From assembly GCA_902494245.1 (NCBI GenBank), contig CABUSR010000018.1, positions 1 to 44,411 of the forward strand: a DNA stretch of 44,411 bases. Direction: 5' to 3'. Both the position numbers and the translations under genes were made by a program. The notes beneath the pieces are model-generated. The model was given only the letters and a program-made list of their open reading frames with translations, made no database searches and was not told the DNA's origin. The stretch is from an uncultured Collinsella sp. (lineage in GTDB: Bacteria; Actinomycetota; Coriobacteriia; Coriobacteriales; Coriobacteriaceae). Positions 32,670-39,489 of this stretch are shown here, piece by piece. Positions within the stretch are counted from its first letter, which is position 1. Each line of letters begins with the position of its first letter.

Positions 32670-34010
32670 CTAACTCCATTCAGCGATGTCGATCATTCTT
32701 TCGAGGCGCCACGTTAGCGCCTCTTTTAGATAAGGCAGTCTCGCTGCTAGGGCATCGTTTTTAGACAGAATCTCGATTGCCTCGTCGACAAAACCTTCGA
32801 GTTTGCCCCCGTCAAACCAGCTCATATCCTCAACAAGCAACATTTGTTTCGCGGGACTTGAATGGAACTGCGCGCTGGCAAAACTGTGCTCTCCTGCCCT
32901 AAGCTCCTCTAGAGATATGTTGCACCAGAGCGATGAGCCCGAATCGAAGATGGGGGCTGGTCTGCAGGCCAGTGAGTTGACGTTTCGCACGAGGCCGAAG
33001 TTGCGCCAATGACGATCGTAGTTGGCGATGATGTCGTCGCATACGATCATGCGGTCAAGGGCATCCTTAACGCCTGCCACCCCGAGCTCCTCGCAATTTG
33101 CTACATATCGCTCGTAGTCGGTTAGCCGTTCATCTGCGTTTGCGTGCTGGTTTACATAGAACGCAGGGACATACTCTTCTTCATCAGTTAAGAAGACATC
33201 GCATATGCTCAGGGCGGAAGTGCCCGTGCCCTCGAGCGAGTAAGGCACGTAATCGCAGGCGTTTAGGATGCGACGGTGGAGCGCGGTCGCCACCAGCTCG
33301 TTATAAGGTTCCTGGTTCAGGTGCGCTCCTGCCTTATGCAGAATTCGACGCCCGCCCTCGCACGTCCAGTACTTTTGAAGATTGCCGTCCGAGGTGTTAT
33401 CGGGCTTTGCGGCAGCCGCTTTTCCCTCTGGGGCAAAGGGCGCAATGGACAGCGAGACGTCATCAAAGGCGTTATTGAAGAAGTTGATATCCTCCCAGGC
33501 GAGACCGGAATCTTGGGGTCTAATCCAATACTGGTCGGATAGGGAGAGGCCAAGATTTCGCTGGACGAGTTCATCGGGAACATCGACTGCGGCTTCTGCA
33601 AGCAGGGAGGCTAGCCCAATGCGTGCGAGCGGGATACCGCGGCCGCGCCACCAGATGCGGAAGGAGTCGAGCGATATGGGGCTATTAGGGCCAAATACTC
33701 CAATAGGGGCGTGGGCGTAATCGATGTCGGCGCCGATGTGGGTAAAGTCTTTTCGAGATGTGCTGTAGACCAGCTGAGCGACTTCGTGCGTGCGATTCAT
33801 GAGGGTGAACGCGATCTCGCTCTTACCGTGGCCGCGGCGGGGACGTCCCCCCGTTTTGGTCACGGAGCGGAGTCGCGTGTCGACGCTGTCTTTGTCGATG
33901 AGCCATACACCAGAAGCCTTGCGGGCCTCAAGTGCTCCGTTTTTTATGAGCTCCTGCACCCTGCGCGGAGTGATGCCGAGCAGTTCGGCTGCTTCCTTGG
34001 TAGTAAGCAT
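32670..34010 (-). CDS. HTH-HipA fusion: DNA-binding domain joined to HipA-like kinase
   Basis: 446 residues. The first ~60 form an excisionase/MerR-like helix-turn-helix (TTKEAAELLGITPRRVQELIKNG) and a basic linker (TGGRPRRGHGK). The remainder resembles a HipA-type Ser/Thr kinase: DGNLQKYW as the nucleotide-site strand, ILHKAGAHLNQEPYNELVA for the Lys and helix, catalytic D332 in NYDRHWRNFG (DxHxxN), and D356 in IFDSGSSLW (metal-binding DFG equivalent). HipA toxins phosphorylate aminoacyl-tRNA synthetases and need a separate HipB; here DNA binding and kinase share one chain. The ATG at 34010 has GAAGGG upstream. A 61-bp inverted repeat begins 11 nt upstream of the start. Codon and base composition are less G+C-rich than neighbours, and it is inserted on the opposite strand, so acquisition is likely. 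Confidence 0.78.
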   Translation of the reverse strand: MLTTKEAAELLGITPRRVQELIKNGALEARKASGVWLIDKDSVDTRLRSVTKTGGRPRRGHGKSEIAFTLMNRTHEVAQLVYSTSRKDFTHIGADIDYAHAPIGVFGPNSPISLDSFRIWWRGRGIPLARIGLASLLAEAAVDVPDELVQRNLGLSLSDQYWIRPQDSGLAWEDINFFNNAFDDVSLSIAPFAPEGKAAAAKPDNTSDGNLQKYWTCEGGRRILHKAGAHLNQEPYNELVATALHRRILNACDYVPYSLEGTGTSALSICDVFLTDEEEYVPAFYVNQHANADERLTDYERYVANCEELGVAGVKDALDRMIVCDDIIANYDRHWRNFGLVRNVNSLACRPAPIFDSGSSLWCNISLEELRAGEHSFASAQFHSSPAKQMLLVEDMSWFDGGKLEGFVDEAIEILSKNDALAARLPYLKEALTWRLERMIDIAEWS

Positions 34011-34020
34011 CGCGAAACCC

Positions 34021-34081
34021 TTCGTCAGAACGAATAGTTTTATATATAGCAATTGTAATTAAAACTATTCGTTCTGACGAA
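34021..34081. promoter_or_regulatory. 22-bp perfect inverted repeat around the HTH-HipA promoter
   Basis: Arms 34021-34042 and 34060-34081 are exact complements; each contains CAGAACGAATAG. The 17-bp centre is AT only but for a few bases and offers TATATA/TATAAA -10 candidates on the minus strand. The kinase start codon lies 10 nt past the inner-facing arm. It is well placed for autorepression by the protein's own HTH domain. Confidence 0.75.
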
Positions 34082-34172
34082 TGGTTTTGAGATGTGGTCG
34101 GGTGAAGGGCCTGTTGCGCCTCGTCGGCAATTCCTTTATTCTTAACTGGCTTCGCGTGAAAGCGCCAAGTGT

Positions 34173-34247
34173 GCCAGTGTGGCGCAACGGTAGCGCAACT
34201 GATTTGTAATCAGTGGGTTGCAGGTTCGATTCCTGTCACTGGCTCCA
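34173..34247 (+). tRNA. tRNA-Thr (anticodon UGU)
   Basis: Acceptor GCCAGTG / CACTGGC, anticodon arm ACTGA-TTTGTAA-TCAGT, T arm GCAGG-TTCGATT-CCTGT, encoded CCA. Confidence 0.95.
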
Positions 34248-34256
34248 TGAGAGTTT

Positions 34257-34292
34257 CGGGCTCTGTCTCCAATTGGGACAGGGCCCGTTTCT
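34257..34292 (+). terminator. Rho-independent terminator of tRNA-Thr(UGU)
   Basis: CGGGCTCTGTC / GACAGGGCCCG, 11 pairs with one G-U, then TTTCT. Confidence 0.8.
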
Positions 34293-34340
34293 ATTTATGT
34301 CGACATGTAAGCGGGTTTGACTCCCACCAAGCTTCAGGTT

Positions 34341-34558
34341 TGTCTCGATCTGTAACACGGGTGGGCTGAAAACCCTCCTTATAGTTACAGATTGAGACAA
34401 TGCCAAGGGTTGGCCGATAATATCTCGATCTGTAACACGAAGAGGCTGAAACCGTTCTTACTGTTACAGAATGAGACGTAAGCTGGTGTCTCTGCGTAAT
34501 ATCTCGATCTGTAACAGATGGGGGAGGAATAACCCTCTTACTGTTACAGATCGAGACA
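34341..34558. repeat. Three tandem ~80-bp palindromic units
   Basis: Unit 1 34341-34399, unit 2 34423-34477, unit 3 34502-34558. Each has a left arm TCTCGATCTGTAACA and a right arm close to TGTTACAGATCGAGA, with one or two changes per copy, around a 24-26 nt middle. The middles are themselves related (G-rich, then GAGGCTGAAA-like, then CCNTTCTTA-like) and can pair internally. The left arms recur every 79-80 bp. Confidence 0.85.
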
Positions 34559-34614
34559 AAGGCCGGACCGGTCCCAGTCATCCTGGTCGAGTGAGGATTT
34601 CCGGACATACGAGG

Positions 34615-34670
34615 GTGGATAATCTCCCACTTTGGACTCGAAGCCACGCCAAAAGTGGGAGATTATCCAC
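34615..34670. repeat. Palindrome of a second family
   Basis: GTGGATAATCTCCCACTTT (34615-34633) pairs with AAAGTGGGAGATTATCCAC (34652-34670); only one extra base interrupts just inside the arms. The 13-14 nt loop contains ACTCGAAGCCACG. No T-run. Confidence 0.75.
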
Positions 34671-34890
34671 GCTCGATTCTGTCTGGGAAGCCCCGATCTC
34701 GACCTATATATAGGTGCAAATAAGCCATTATCGAAGTTCGATCCTGAAGGTGTACTCCACTACACCAAAGTGTTACCTCGGGAAACGTCACCTCAGTATT
34801 CAAAACCACCGTCCTTCATATCCAAACTCAACAAAACCGCAGGTCACAGCTATATAGATACGCCCGGCACCGTGTATCTAGAGGTTTTCG

Positions 34891-34920
34891 TTGACAGCCC
34901 CCAAGGTTGCATCGTATTAT
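34891..34920 (+). promoter_or_regulatory. Promoter of the tRNA-Tyr/Thr/Met-tuf unit
   Basis: Perfect TTGACA (34891-34896), 18-nt spacer, TATTAT (34915-34920). The preceding GAGGTTTTCG and following GC match the rpmG promoter almost exactly. Confidence 0.8.
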
Positions 34921-34982
34921 CTTTTTCGTTCGCGGGGGCGGCGGTCCAAAAGACCAAAGGACCTGCGGATACTTGAACGATT

Positions 34983-35064
34983 GGGAGTTTGCCCGAGTGG
35001 TTAATGGGGACGGGCTGTAAACCCGTTGGCTCTGCCTACATAGGTTCGAATCCTATAGCTCCCA
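34983..35064 (+). tRNA. tRNA-Tyr (anticodon GUA)
   Basis: Class II tRNA with long variable arm: acceptor GGGAGTT / AGCTCCC, anticodon arm ACGGG-CTGTAAA-CCCGT, T arm ATAGG-TTCGAAT-CCTAT. CCA is not encoded (reads CCC). Confidence 0.93.
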
Positions 35065-35074
35065 CCCGTCAAGT

Positions 35075-35150
35075 GCCTGTATAGCTCAGTCGGTAGAGCA
35101 CTTCGTTGGTAACGAAGAGGTCACCAGTTCAAGTCTGGTTGCAGGCTCCA
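35075..35150 (+). tRNA. tRNA-Thr (anticodon GGU)
   Basis: Acceptor GCCTGTA / TGCAGGC, anticodon arm CTTCG-TTGGTAA-CGAAG, T arm CCAG-TTCAAGT-CTGG, encoded CCA. Second threonine tRNA in 1 kb. Confidence 0.95.
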
Positions 35151-35153
35151 TCC

Positions 35154-35230
35154 GGCGGTGTAGCTCAGTTGGTTAGAGCACACGGTTCATACCCGTGGCG
35201 TCACTGGTTCGAATCCAGTCACCGCTACCA
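35154..35230 (+). tRNA. tRNA-Met (anticodon CAU), probably elongator
   Basis: Acceptor GGCGGTG / CACCGCT with a G-U first pair (not the C-A mismatch of initiator tRNA), anticodon arm CACGG-TTCATAC-CCGTG, T arm CTGG-TTCGAAT-CCAG, encoded CCA. A lysidine-type tRNA-Ile(CAU) is possible but less likely. Confidence 0.88.
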
Positions 35231-35241
35231 TAGGTAACACG

Positions 35242-35272
35242 GTGGCTTCTCAATAGTATGTTGAGAGGCCAC
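35242..35272 (+). other. Hairpin between tRNA-Met and tuf
   Basis: GTGGCTTCTCAA / TTGAGAGGCCAC, 12 pairs with one G-U, 7-nt loop, no T-run. It may protect or mark the processed 5' end of tuf mRNA after tRNA-Met is cut out. TATAAA follows at 35278-35283, a possible extra -10. Confidence 0.5.
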
Positions 35273-35326
35273 TATGGTATAAAGGCAAAGTCCCGTCCGG
35301 GGACGACCTGTTTAGAGGAGGGCTTT

Positions 35327-36517
35327 ATGGCCAAAGAGAAGTTTGAGCGCACTAAGCCGCATGTTAACATCGGCACCATTGGTCACGTCGACCACGGCAA
35401 GACCACGCTGACCGCTGCCATCACCAAGGTTCTCTCCGAGACCGAGGGCTGCAAGGCTGACTTCACTGCGTTCGAGAACATCGACAAGGCTCCCGAGGAG
35501 CGCGAGCGCGGCATCACGATTTCCGTCTCCCACGTTGAGTACGAGACCGCTGCCCGTCACTACGCTCACGTTGACTGCCCGGGCCACGCTGACTACGTCA
35601 AGAACATGATCTCCGGCGCTGCTCAGATGGACGGCGCTATCCTGGTCATCGCTGCTACCGACGGCCCCATGGCTCAGACCCGCGAGCACATCCTGCTCGC
35701 CCGTCAGGTCGGCGTTCCCTACATCGTCGTCTTCCTGAACAAGTGCGACATGGTCGACGATGACGAGCTCATCGACCTCGTCGAGATGGAGACCCGTGAG
35801 CTCCTCTCCGAGTACGATTTCCCCGGCGACGACATCCCCGTCATCCGTGGCTCCGCTCTGGGCGCTCTCGAGGGCGACGCCAAGTGGATGGACGCCATTC
35901 GCGAGCTCATGAAGGCCGTCGACGAGTACATCCCGACGCCTGCTCGTAACAACGACCTCCCGTTCCTGATGGCCGTTGAGGACGTTATGACCATCTCCGG
36001 CCGTGGTACCGTTGCTACTGGCCGTGTCGAGCGCGGTGAGCTCAAGCTCAACGAGCCCGTCGAGATCGTCGGCATCAAGGATACCCAGAACACCGTCGTT
36101 ACCGGTATCGAGATGTTCCGTAAGTCCATGGACTTCTGCGAGGCTGGCGACAACGTCGGTCTGCTGCTCCGCGGCATCAAGCGCGAGGACATCGAGCGCG
36201 GCCAGGTTCTCTGCAAGCCCGGTTCGGTTACCCCGCACACCAAGTTCACCGGCGAGATCTACGTTCTGACCAAGGAGGAGGGCGGCCGTCACACCCCGTT
36301 CTTCGATGGTTATCGTCCTCAGTTCTACTTCCGTACCACCGACGTTACCGGTACGGTCAAGCTCCCCGAGGGCACCGAGATGGCTATGCCTGGTGACCAC
36401 ATCACCATCGAGGGCGACCTCATCCACCCGATCGCCATGGAGGAGGGCCTGCGCTTCGCTATCCGCGAGGGTGGCCACACCGTCGGTTCGGGCATCGTCT
36501 CCACAATCATTGAGTAA
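35327..36517 (+). CDS. tuf: Elongation factor Tu
   Basis: GTPase that brings aminoacyl-tRNA to the ribosome. 396 residues. G1 GHVDHGKT, G2 in RERGITI, G3 DCPGH, G4 NKCD, G5 GSAL; domains 2 and 3 are complete, ending HTVGSGIVSTIIE. The ATG at 35327 has AGAGGAGGG upstream. Codons are strongly biased to C-ending and a few GCT/GTT forms, as expected of a very highly expressed gene. It follows three tRNAs from one strong promoter and ends at a strong terminator. Confidence 0.97.
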   Translation: MAKEKFERTKPHVNIGTIGHVDHGKTTLTAAITKVLSETEGCKADFTAFENIDKAPEERERGITISVSHVEYETAARHYAHVDCPGHADYVKNMISGAAQMDGAILVIAATDGPMAQTREHILLARQVGVPYIVVFLNKCDMVDDDELIDLVEMETRELLSEYDFPGDDIPVIRGSALGALEGDAKWMDAIRELMKAVDEYIPTPARNNDLPFLMAVEDVMTISGRGTVATGRVERGELKLNEPVEIVGIKDTQNTVVTGIEMFRKSMDFCEAGDNVGLLLRGIKREDIERGQVLCKPGSVTPHTKFTGEIYVLTKEEGGRHTPFFDGYRPQFYFRTTDVTGTVKLPEGTEMAMPGDHITIEGDLIHPIAMEEGLRFAIREGGHTVGSGIVSTIIE

Positions 36518-36544
36518 ATTAGCTCTTTGATATAGCTGACTTAG

Positions 36545-36579
36545 AGAACCCGGCACTTATATGGGTGCCGGGTTCTTTT
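36545..36579 (+). terminator. Rho-independent terminator after tuf
   Basis: AGAACCCGGCAC / GTGCCGGGTTCT, 12 perfect pairs, 8-nt loop, TTTT. Confidence 0.92.
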
Positions 36580-36721
36580 CTGCAATGGATATTGAGCCGT
36601 TGCTGGTGTCGAGAGGATCGATAATGGTCCTGGATGCACCGTCGATTAGCTCTCGATGGCTTCATTGATGTGTTCCAAATATGAATGGATCCACCGAGAA
36701 CCAATTGACTCGAGGTTTTCA

Positions 36722-36751
36722 TTGACAGCACTTACGTGGAGCTGATAAAGT
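36722..36751 (+). promoter_or_regulatory. Promoter of rpmG-tRNA-Trp-secE-nusG
   Basis: Perfect TTGACA (36722-36727), 18-nt spacer, TAAAGT (36746-36751). GAGGTTTTCATTGACAGC here differs at one base from the same stretch at 34881-34898. Confidence 0.7.
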
Positions 36752-36796
36752 AACAACTCGTGCCCGTACGGGGCGGAAATGAAAGGTTCAGGATAC

Positions 36797-36946
36797 ATGC
36801 GTACTCTAGTTACTCTTGCGTGCACTGAGTGCAAGCGCCGCAACTATACGACCACCAAGAACAAGTCGACCATGCCTGATCGTATGGAGATCAAGAAGTA
36901 TTGCCCCTGGTGCCGTCACCACACGCTGCACAAAGAGACTCGCTAG
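36797..36946 (+). CDS. rpmG: 50S ribosomal protein L33
   Basis: 49 residues, too short for most gene finders but unmistakable: MRTLVTLACTECKRRNYTT, then KYCPWCRHHTLHKETR. Both CxxC pairs are present, so this is the zinc-binding (C+) form of L33. GAAAGG lies upstream. It is first in a unit with tRNA-Trp, secE and nusG, the standard order in many bacteria. Confidence 0.95.
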   Translation: MRTLVTLACTECKRRNYTTTKNKSTMPDRMEIKKYCPWCRHHTLHKETR

Positions 36947-36959
36947 TCTCTAGTCACAT

Positions 36960-37035
36960 ACGCCAGTAGTTCAATTGGTAGAGCATCGGTCTCCAAAACC
37001 GAGTGTTGAGGGTTCGAGTCCTTCCTGGCGTGCCA
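36960..37035 (+). tRNA. tRNA-Trp (anticodon CCA)
   Basis: Acceptor ACGCCAG / CTGGCGT, anticodon arm TCGGT-CTCCAAA-ACCGA, T arm GAGG-GTTCGAG-TCCTTC, encoded CCA. Confidence 0.95.
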
Positions 37036-37044
37036 GTCATTATT

Positions 37045-37075
37045 CCGTAAGCTCCCACTTGGGGGCTTACGGTTT
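37045..37075 (+). terminator. Strong hairpin with weak T-run between tRNA-Trp and secE
   Basis: CCGTAAGCTCCC / GGGGGCTTACGG, 12 pairs with one G-U, 4-nt loop, then TTTACT. Probably a partial terminator or processing hairpin, since secE needs readthrough or its own promoter. Confidence 0.6.
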
Positions 37076-37111
37076 ACTCATGTATAAGCGCATTGCGCGG
37101 AGGTAACCCAA

Positions 37112-37450
37112 ATGGCCAACAAGAAGAACAAGAAGAAGGCTCAGCAGCCGGCACCTGCCAACAAAGCTGCCGCCAACTCCAAGGTTGAGGCCAAGAAGGC
37201 CGTTGCCAAGAAGAACGAGAAGGCTGCGAAGTCCAAGAAGAACGAGAAGCCTGGTTTCTTCGCCCGCACCAAGAAGTATTTCGCTTCGGTCAAGTCCGAG
37301 ATGAAGCGTGTCACGTGGCCCGATAAGAAGGAGCTCGTGAACTACTCGGTTGTCGTTTGCGCTTCTCTGATCGTCGTCGGCGTCGTCATCGCTCTGCTCG
37401 ATGCTGGCTTTGGCGAGGCTCTTGCTCTGTTCTCTGGATTGAGGGGCTAA
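37112..37450 (+). CDS. secE: Preprotein translocase subunit SecE
   Basis: Essential small subunit of the SecYEG channel. 112 residues. A long Lys/Ala-rich N-terminus (about 1-48) precedes the conserved amphipathic stretch FASVKSEMKRVTWPDKKELV and a single membrane helix NYSVVVCASLIVVGVVIALLD. The single-helix form is normal for Gram-positives. GGAGG precedes the ATG; nusG begins 3 nt after the stop. Confidence 0.95.
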   Translation: MANKKNKKKAQQPAPANKAAANSKVEAKKAVAKKNEKAAKSKKNEKPGFFARTKKYFASVKSEMKRVTWPDKKELVNYSVVVCASLIVVGVVIALLDAGFGEALALFSGLRG

Positions 37451-37453
37451 ACC

Positions 37454-37990
37454 ATGTCTAAGCGTTGGTACGTCGTTCACACTTACTCCGGATACGAGAA
37501 CCGCGTAAAGTCCGATCTCGAGCATCGTATCGAGACCATGGGCATGCAGGACCGTATCTTTGATATCGAGATTCCTATGGAGCGCGTCACCGAGATCAAA
37601 GAGGGTGGCAAGCGCGAGACCAAGGATTCCAAGATCTTCCCGGGTTATGTCTTGGTCCGCATGGAGATGGATGACGATGCTTGGACGTGTGTTCGCAACA
37701 CGCCCGGCGTCACCGGTTTCCTGGGCGGCAACGGTAAGCCCGCACCGCTTTCCCGCGATGAGTACAATAAGATGACTCGTCGTCCCGGTAAGGGCGATTC
37801 GCCCAAGCGCACCTCGGTTGATATTCAGGTCGGCACGTCCGTCCGCGTCACCGATGGCCCGCTTACCGACTTTGATGGCAAGGTCTCCGAGGTTAACACC
37901 GAGGCTGGCAAGCTCAAGGTCACGCTGATGATCTTTGGCCGCGAGACGCCGGTCGAGCTCGACTTTAACCAGGTCGCTGTCATCGCTTAA
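37454..37990 (+). CDS. nusG: Transcription termination/antitermination protein NusG
   Basis: Binds RNA polymerase and the ribosome or Rho. 178 residues: NGN domain (about 1-115) starting RWYVVHTYSGYENRVKSDLE with the IFPGYVLVRMEMDDDAW and TPGVTGFLG segments; then a KOW domain (about 125-178) with VRVTDGPLTDFDGKVSEVN. Coupled to secE by a 3-nt gap. The 120-nt gap to rplK shows no clear terminator. Confidence 0.96.
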   Translation: MSKRWYVVHTYSGYENRVKSDLEHRIETMGMQDRIFDIEIPMERVTEIKEGGKRETKDSKIFPGYVLVRMEMDDDAWTCVRNTPGVTGFLGGNGKPAPLSRDEYNKMTRRPGKGDSPKRTSVDIQVGTSVRVTDGPLTDFDGKVSEVNTEAGKLKVTLMIFGRETPVELDFNQVAVIA

Positions 37991-38110
37991 GTTTTCGTCC
38001 GTTCGCGCGAGCGTGCTTCTTCTGTGACTGCTCATCTCAGGAGTGCTTCTAACACGTGCGTGCTTACGATATAGCAAGTACTTCACACTCGTGATTCGAA
38101 AGGAATGACC

Positions 38111-38539
38111 ATGGCTGAGAAGAAGGTTGCCAACGTCATTAAGCTCCAGATTCCTGCTGGTGCAGCTAACCCCGCTCCTCCCGTCGGCCCCGCCCTGGGC
38201 GCTGCTGGCGTGAACATCATGCAGTTCTGCCAGGCCTTTAACGCCGAGACGCAGGACAAGAAGGGCGACATCATCCCCGTTGAGATCTCTGTCTACGAGG
38301 ATAAGTCTTTCTCCTTCATCACCAAGACCCCGCCGGCGGCTCACCTCATCAAGAAGGAGCTGAACCTCAAGTCTGGTTCCGCTAAGCCCCAGGCCGACAA
38401 GGTTGGCCAGCTCTCCCAGGAGCAGCTCACCAAGATCGCCGAGATCAAGATGCCGGACCTCAATGCCAACGACATTGACGCCGCCAAGAAGATCATCGCC
38501 GGTACCGCCCGTTCCATGGGCGTCACCATCGCTGAGTAG
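38111..38539 (+). CDS. rplK: 50S ribosomal protein L11
   Basis: Forms the GTPase-associated centre with 23S rRNA. 142 residues: N-terminal proline-rich segment IPAGAANPAPPVGPALGAAGVN, the switch used by thiopeptides and needed for stringent RelA response; the C-terminal RNA-binding domain ends AGTARSMGVTIAE. Start chosen at 38111 (AAAGGA 6 nt before) rather than the in-frame ATG two codons earlier. Confidence 0.96.
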   Translation: MAEKKVANVIKLQIPAGAANPAPPVGPALGAAGVNIMQFCQAFNAETQDKKGDIIPVEISVYEDKSFSFITKTPPAAHLIKKELNLKSGSAKPQADKVGQLSQEQLTKIAEIKMPDLNANDIDAAKKIIAGTARSMGVTIAE

Positions 38540-38557
38540 CGATTTCTTTAGGTAATG

Positions 38558-38656
38558 ACGGGTGCTCCGACCGGGGCGCCCGTTATATGTGTGCAATAGG
38601 GCACACGATACGATGTGGGAGGGCTCACGCCCGTTTAACCACAGGAGGTAATGCAC
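38558..38656 (+). promoter_or_regulatory. Structured rplA leader, possible L1 autoregulatory site
   Basis: Three hairpins: ACGGGTGC / GCGCCCGT (38558-38583), GTGTGC / GCACAC (38589-38606), and TGTGG-GA-GGGC / GCCC-GTTTAA-CCACA (38614-38643). The last has an asymmetric internal loop resembling the L1-binding loop of 23S rRNA and ends directly at the rplA ribosome site GGAGG, so bound L1 could block translation. Autogenous L1 control is established in other bacteria; the site here is by analogy. Confidence 0.5.
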
Positions 38657-39364
38657 ATGGCTAAGCATGGTAAGAGCTATAACGCCGCTGCCGAGAAGAT
38701 CGACCGCGCCACGCTCTACACCCCCCTTCAGGCTGCCAAGCTCCTCAAGGAGCTCGACACCGCCAAGTTCGACGAGACCGTCGAGGCCCACTTCCGTCTG
38801 GGCATCGATACTCGTAAGGCTGACCAGAACATCCGTGGTTCCATCTCCCTGCCCCACGGCACCGGCAAGACCGTTCGTGTTGCCGTCTTCGCCGAGGGCG
38901 AGAAGGCCCGCGAGGCTGAGGCTGCCGGCGCCGACATCATCGGTTCCGACGAGCTCGTCGCTCAGATCCAGAAGGGCGAGATCAACTTCGACGCAGCTAT
39001 CGCTACGCCGAACATGATGGCCAAGGTTGGCCGCATCGGTAAGATTCTTGGTCCCCGTGGCCTCATGCCGAACCCCAAGCTCGGCACCGTGACCATGGAC
39101 GTCGCCAAGATGGTCTCCGAGCTCAAGGCTGGCCGCGTTGAGTACCGCGCCGACCGCTACGGCATCTGCCACGTGCCCCTGGGCAAGAAGTCCTTCTCTG
39201 AGCAGCAGCTCGTCGAGAACTACGCTGCCCTGTACACCGAGATCCTGCGCGTCAAGCCCTCTTCTGCTAAGGGCAAGTACGTCAAGTCCATCTCCGTGTC
39301 TTCCACCATGGGCCCTGGCGTCAAGGTCGATCCCGCTGTCCAGCGTGACTTCCTGGCTGAGTAA
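38657..39364 (+). CDS. rplA: 50S ribosomal protein L1
   Basis: Binds helix 77 of 23S rRNA at the E-site stalk and can repress its own mRNA. 235 residues. Family landmarks: HFRLGIDTRKADQNIRGSISLPHGTGK, GKILGPRGLMPNPKLGTV, and a C-terminal SVSSTMGPGVKVD. Start at 38657 with AGGAGG 8 nt upstream; the ATG two codons earlier is too close to it. rplJ-rplL are not next: a terminator follows. Confidence 0.96.
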   Translation: MAKHGKSYNAAAEKIDRATLYTPLQAAKLLKELDTAKFDETVEAHFRLGIDTRKADQNIRGSISLPHGTGKTVRVAVFAEGEKAREAEAAGADIIGSDELVAQIQKGEINFDAAIATPNMMAKVGRIGKILGPRGLMPNPKLGTVTMDVAKMVSELKAGRVEYRADRYGICHVPLGKKSFSEQQLVENYAALYTEILRVKPSSAKGKYVKSISVSSTMGPGVKVDPAVQRDFLAE

Positions 39365-39400
39365 CTAACAGTTACTGCCTGAGCAAAGCAAGCATTGCTA

Positions 39401-39440
39401 AAGAAACCCGGTTCTGCCCCGTGCAGGACCGGGTTTCTTG
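39401..39440. terminator. Bidirectional terminator after rplA
   Basis: AAGAAACCCGGTTCTGC / GCAGGACCGGGTTTCTT, 17 pairs with one G-U, 5-nt loop; A-rich before and T-rich after. Confidence 0.88.
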
Positions 39441-39455
39441 CTATCGCGTCAAAAG

Positions 39456-39488
39456 CACCATAAAGGGGACAGTGTCCCCTTTATGGTG
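39456..39488. repeat. Perfect 33-bp palindrome with GGGGACAG core (copy 3)
   Basis: CACCATAAAGGGGACA-G-TGTCCCCTTTATGGTG, 16+1+16 with no mismatch, touching the 3' end of the metallophosphoesterase gene. It belongs with the elements near 7812, 15383 and 42170. Confidence 0.8.
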
Positions 39489-39489
39489 G

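Larger units (their letters stand above)
34297..34890. other. Long gene-free gap rich in palindromes
   Basis: No credible gene in almost 600 bp; the longest open frames have no family resemblance and cross palindromes. It contains three tandem palindromic units (34341-34558), a fourth palindrome of another family (34615-34670) and a 14-bp ACCTATATATAGGT (34702-34715). The last ~170 bp show nothing clear apart from a GATAC/GTATC pairing near 34857. Confidence 0.6.

Noticed and set aside
34341..34558. CRISPR array
   Set aside because: Only three units, each a hairpin with related centres; no identical direct repeat with unique spacers and no cas genes.
34632..34976. Possible 114-residue gene before tRNA-Tyr
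   Set aside because: Crosses a palindrome and the strong tRNA promoter; no motif.
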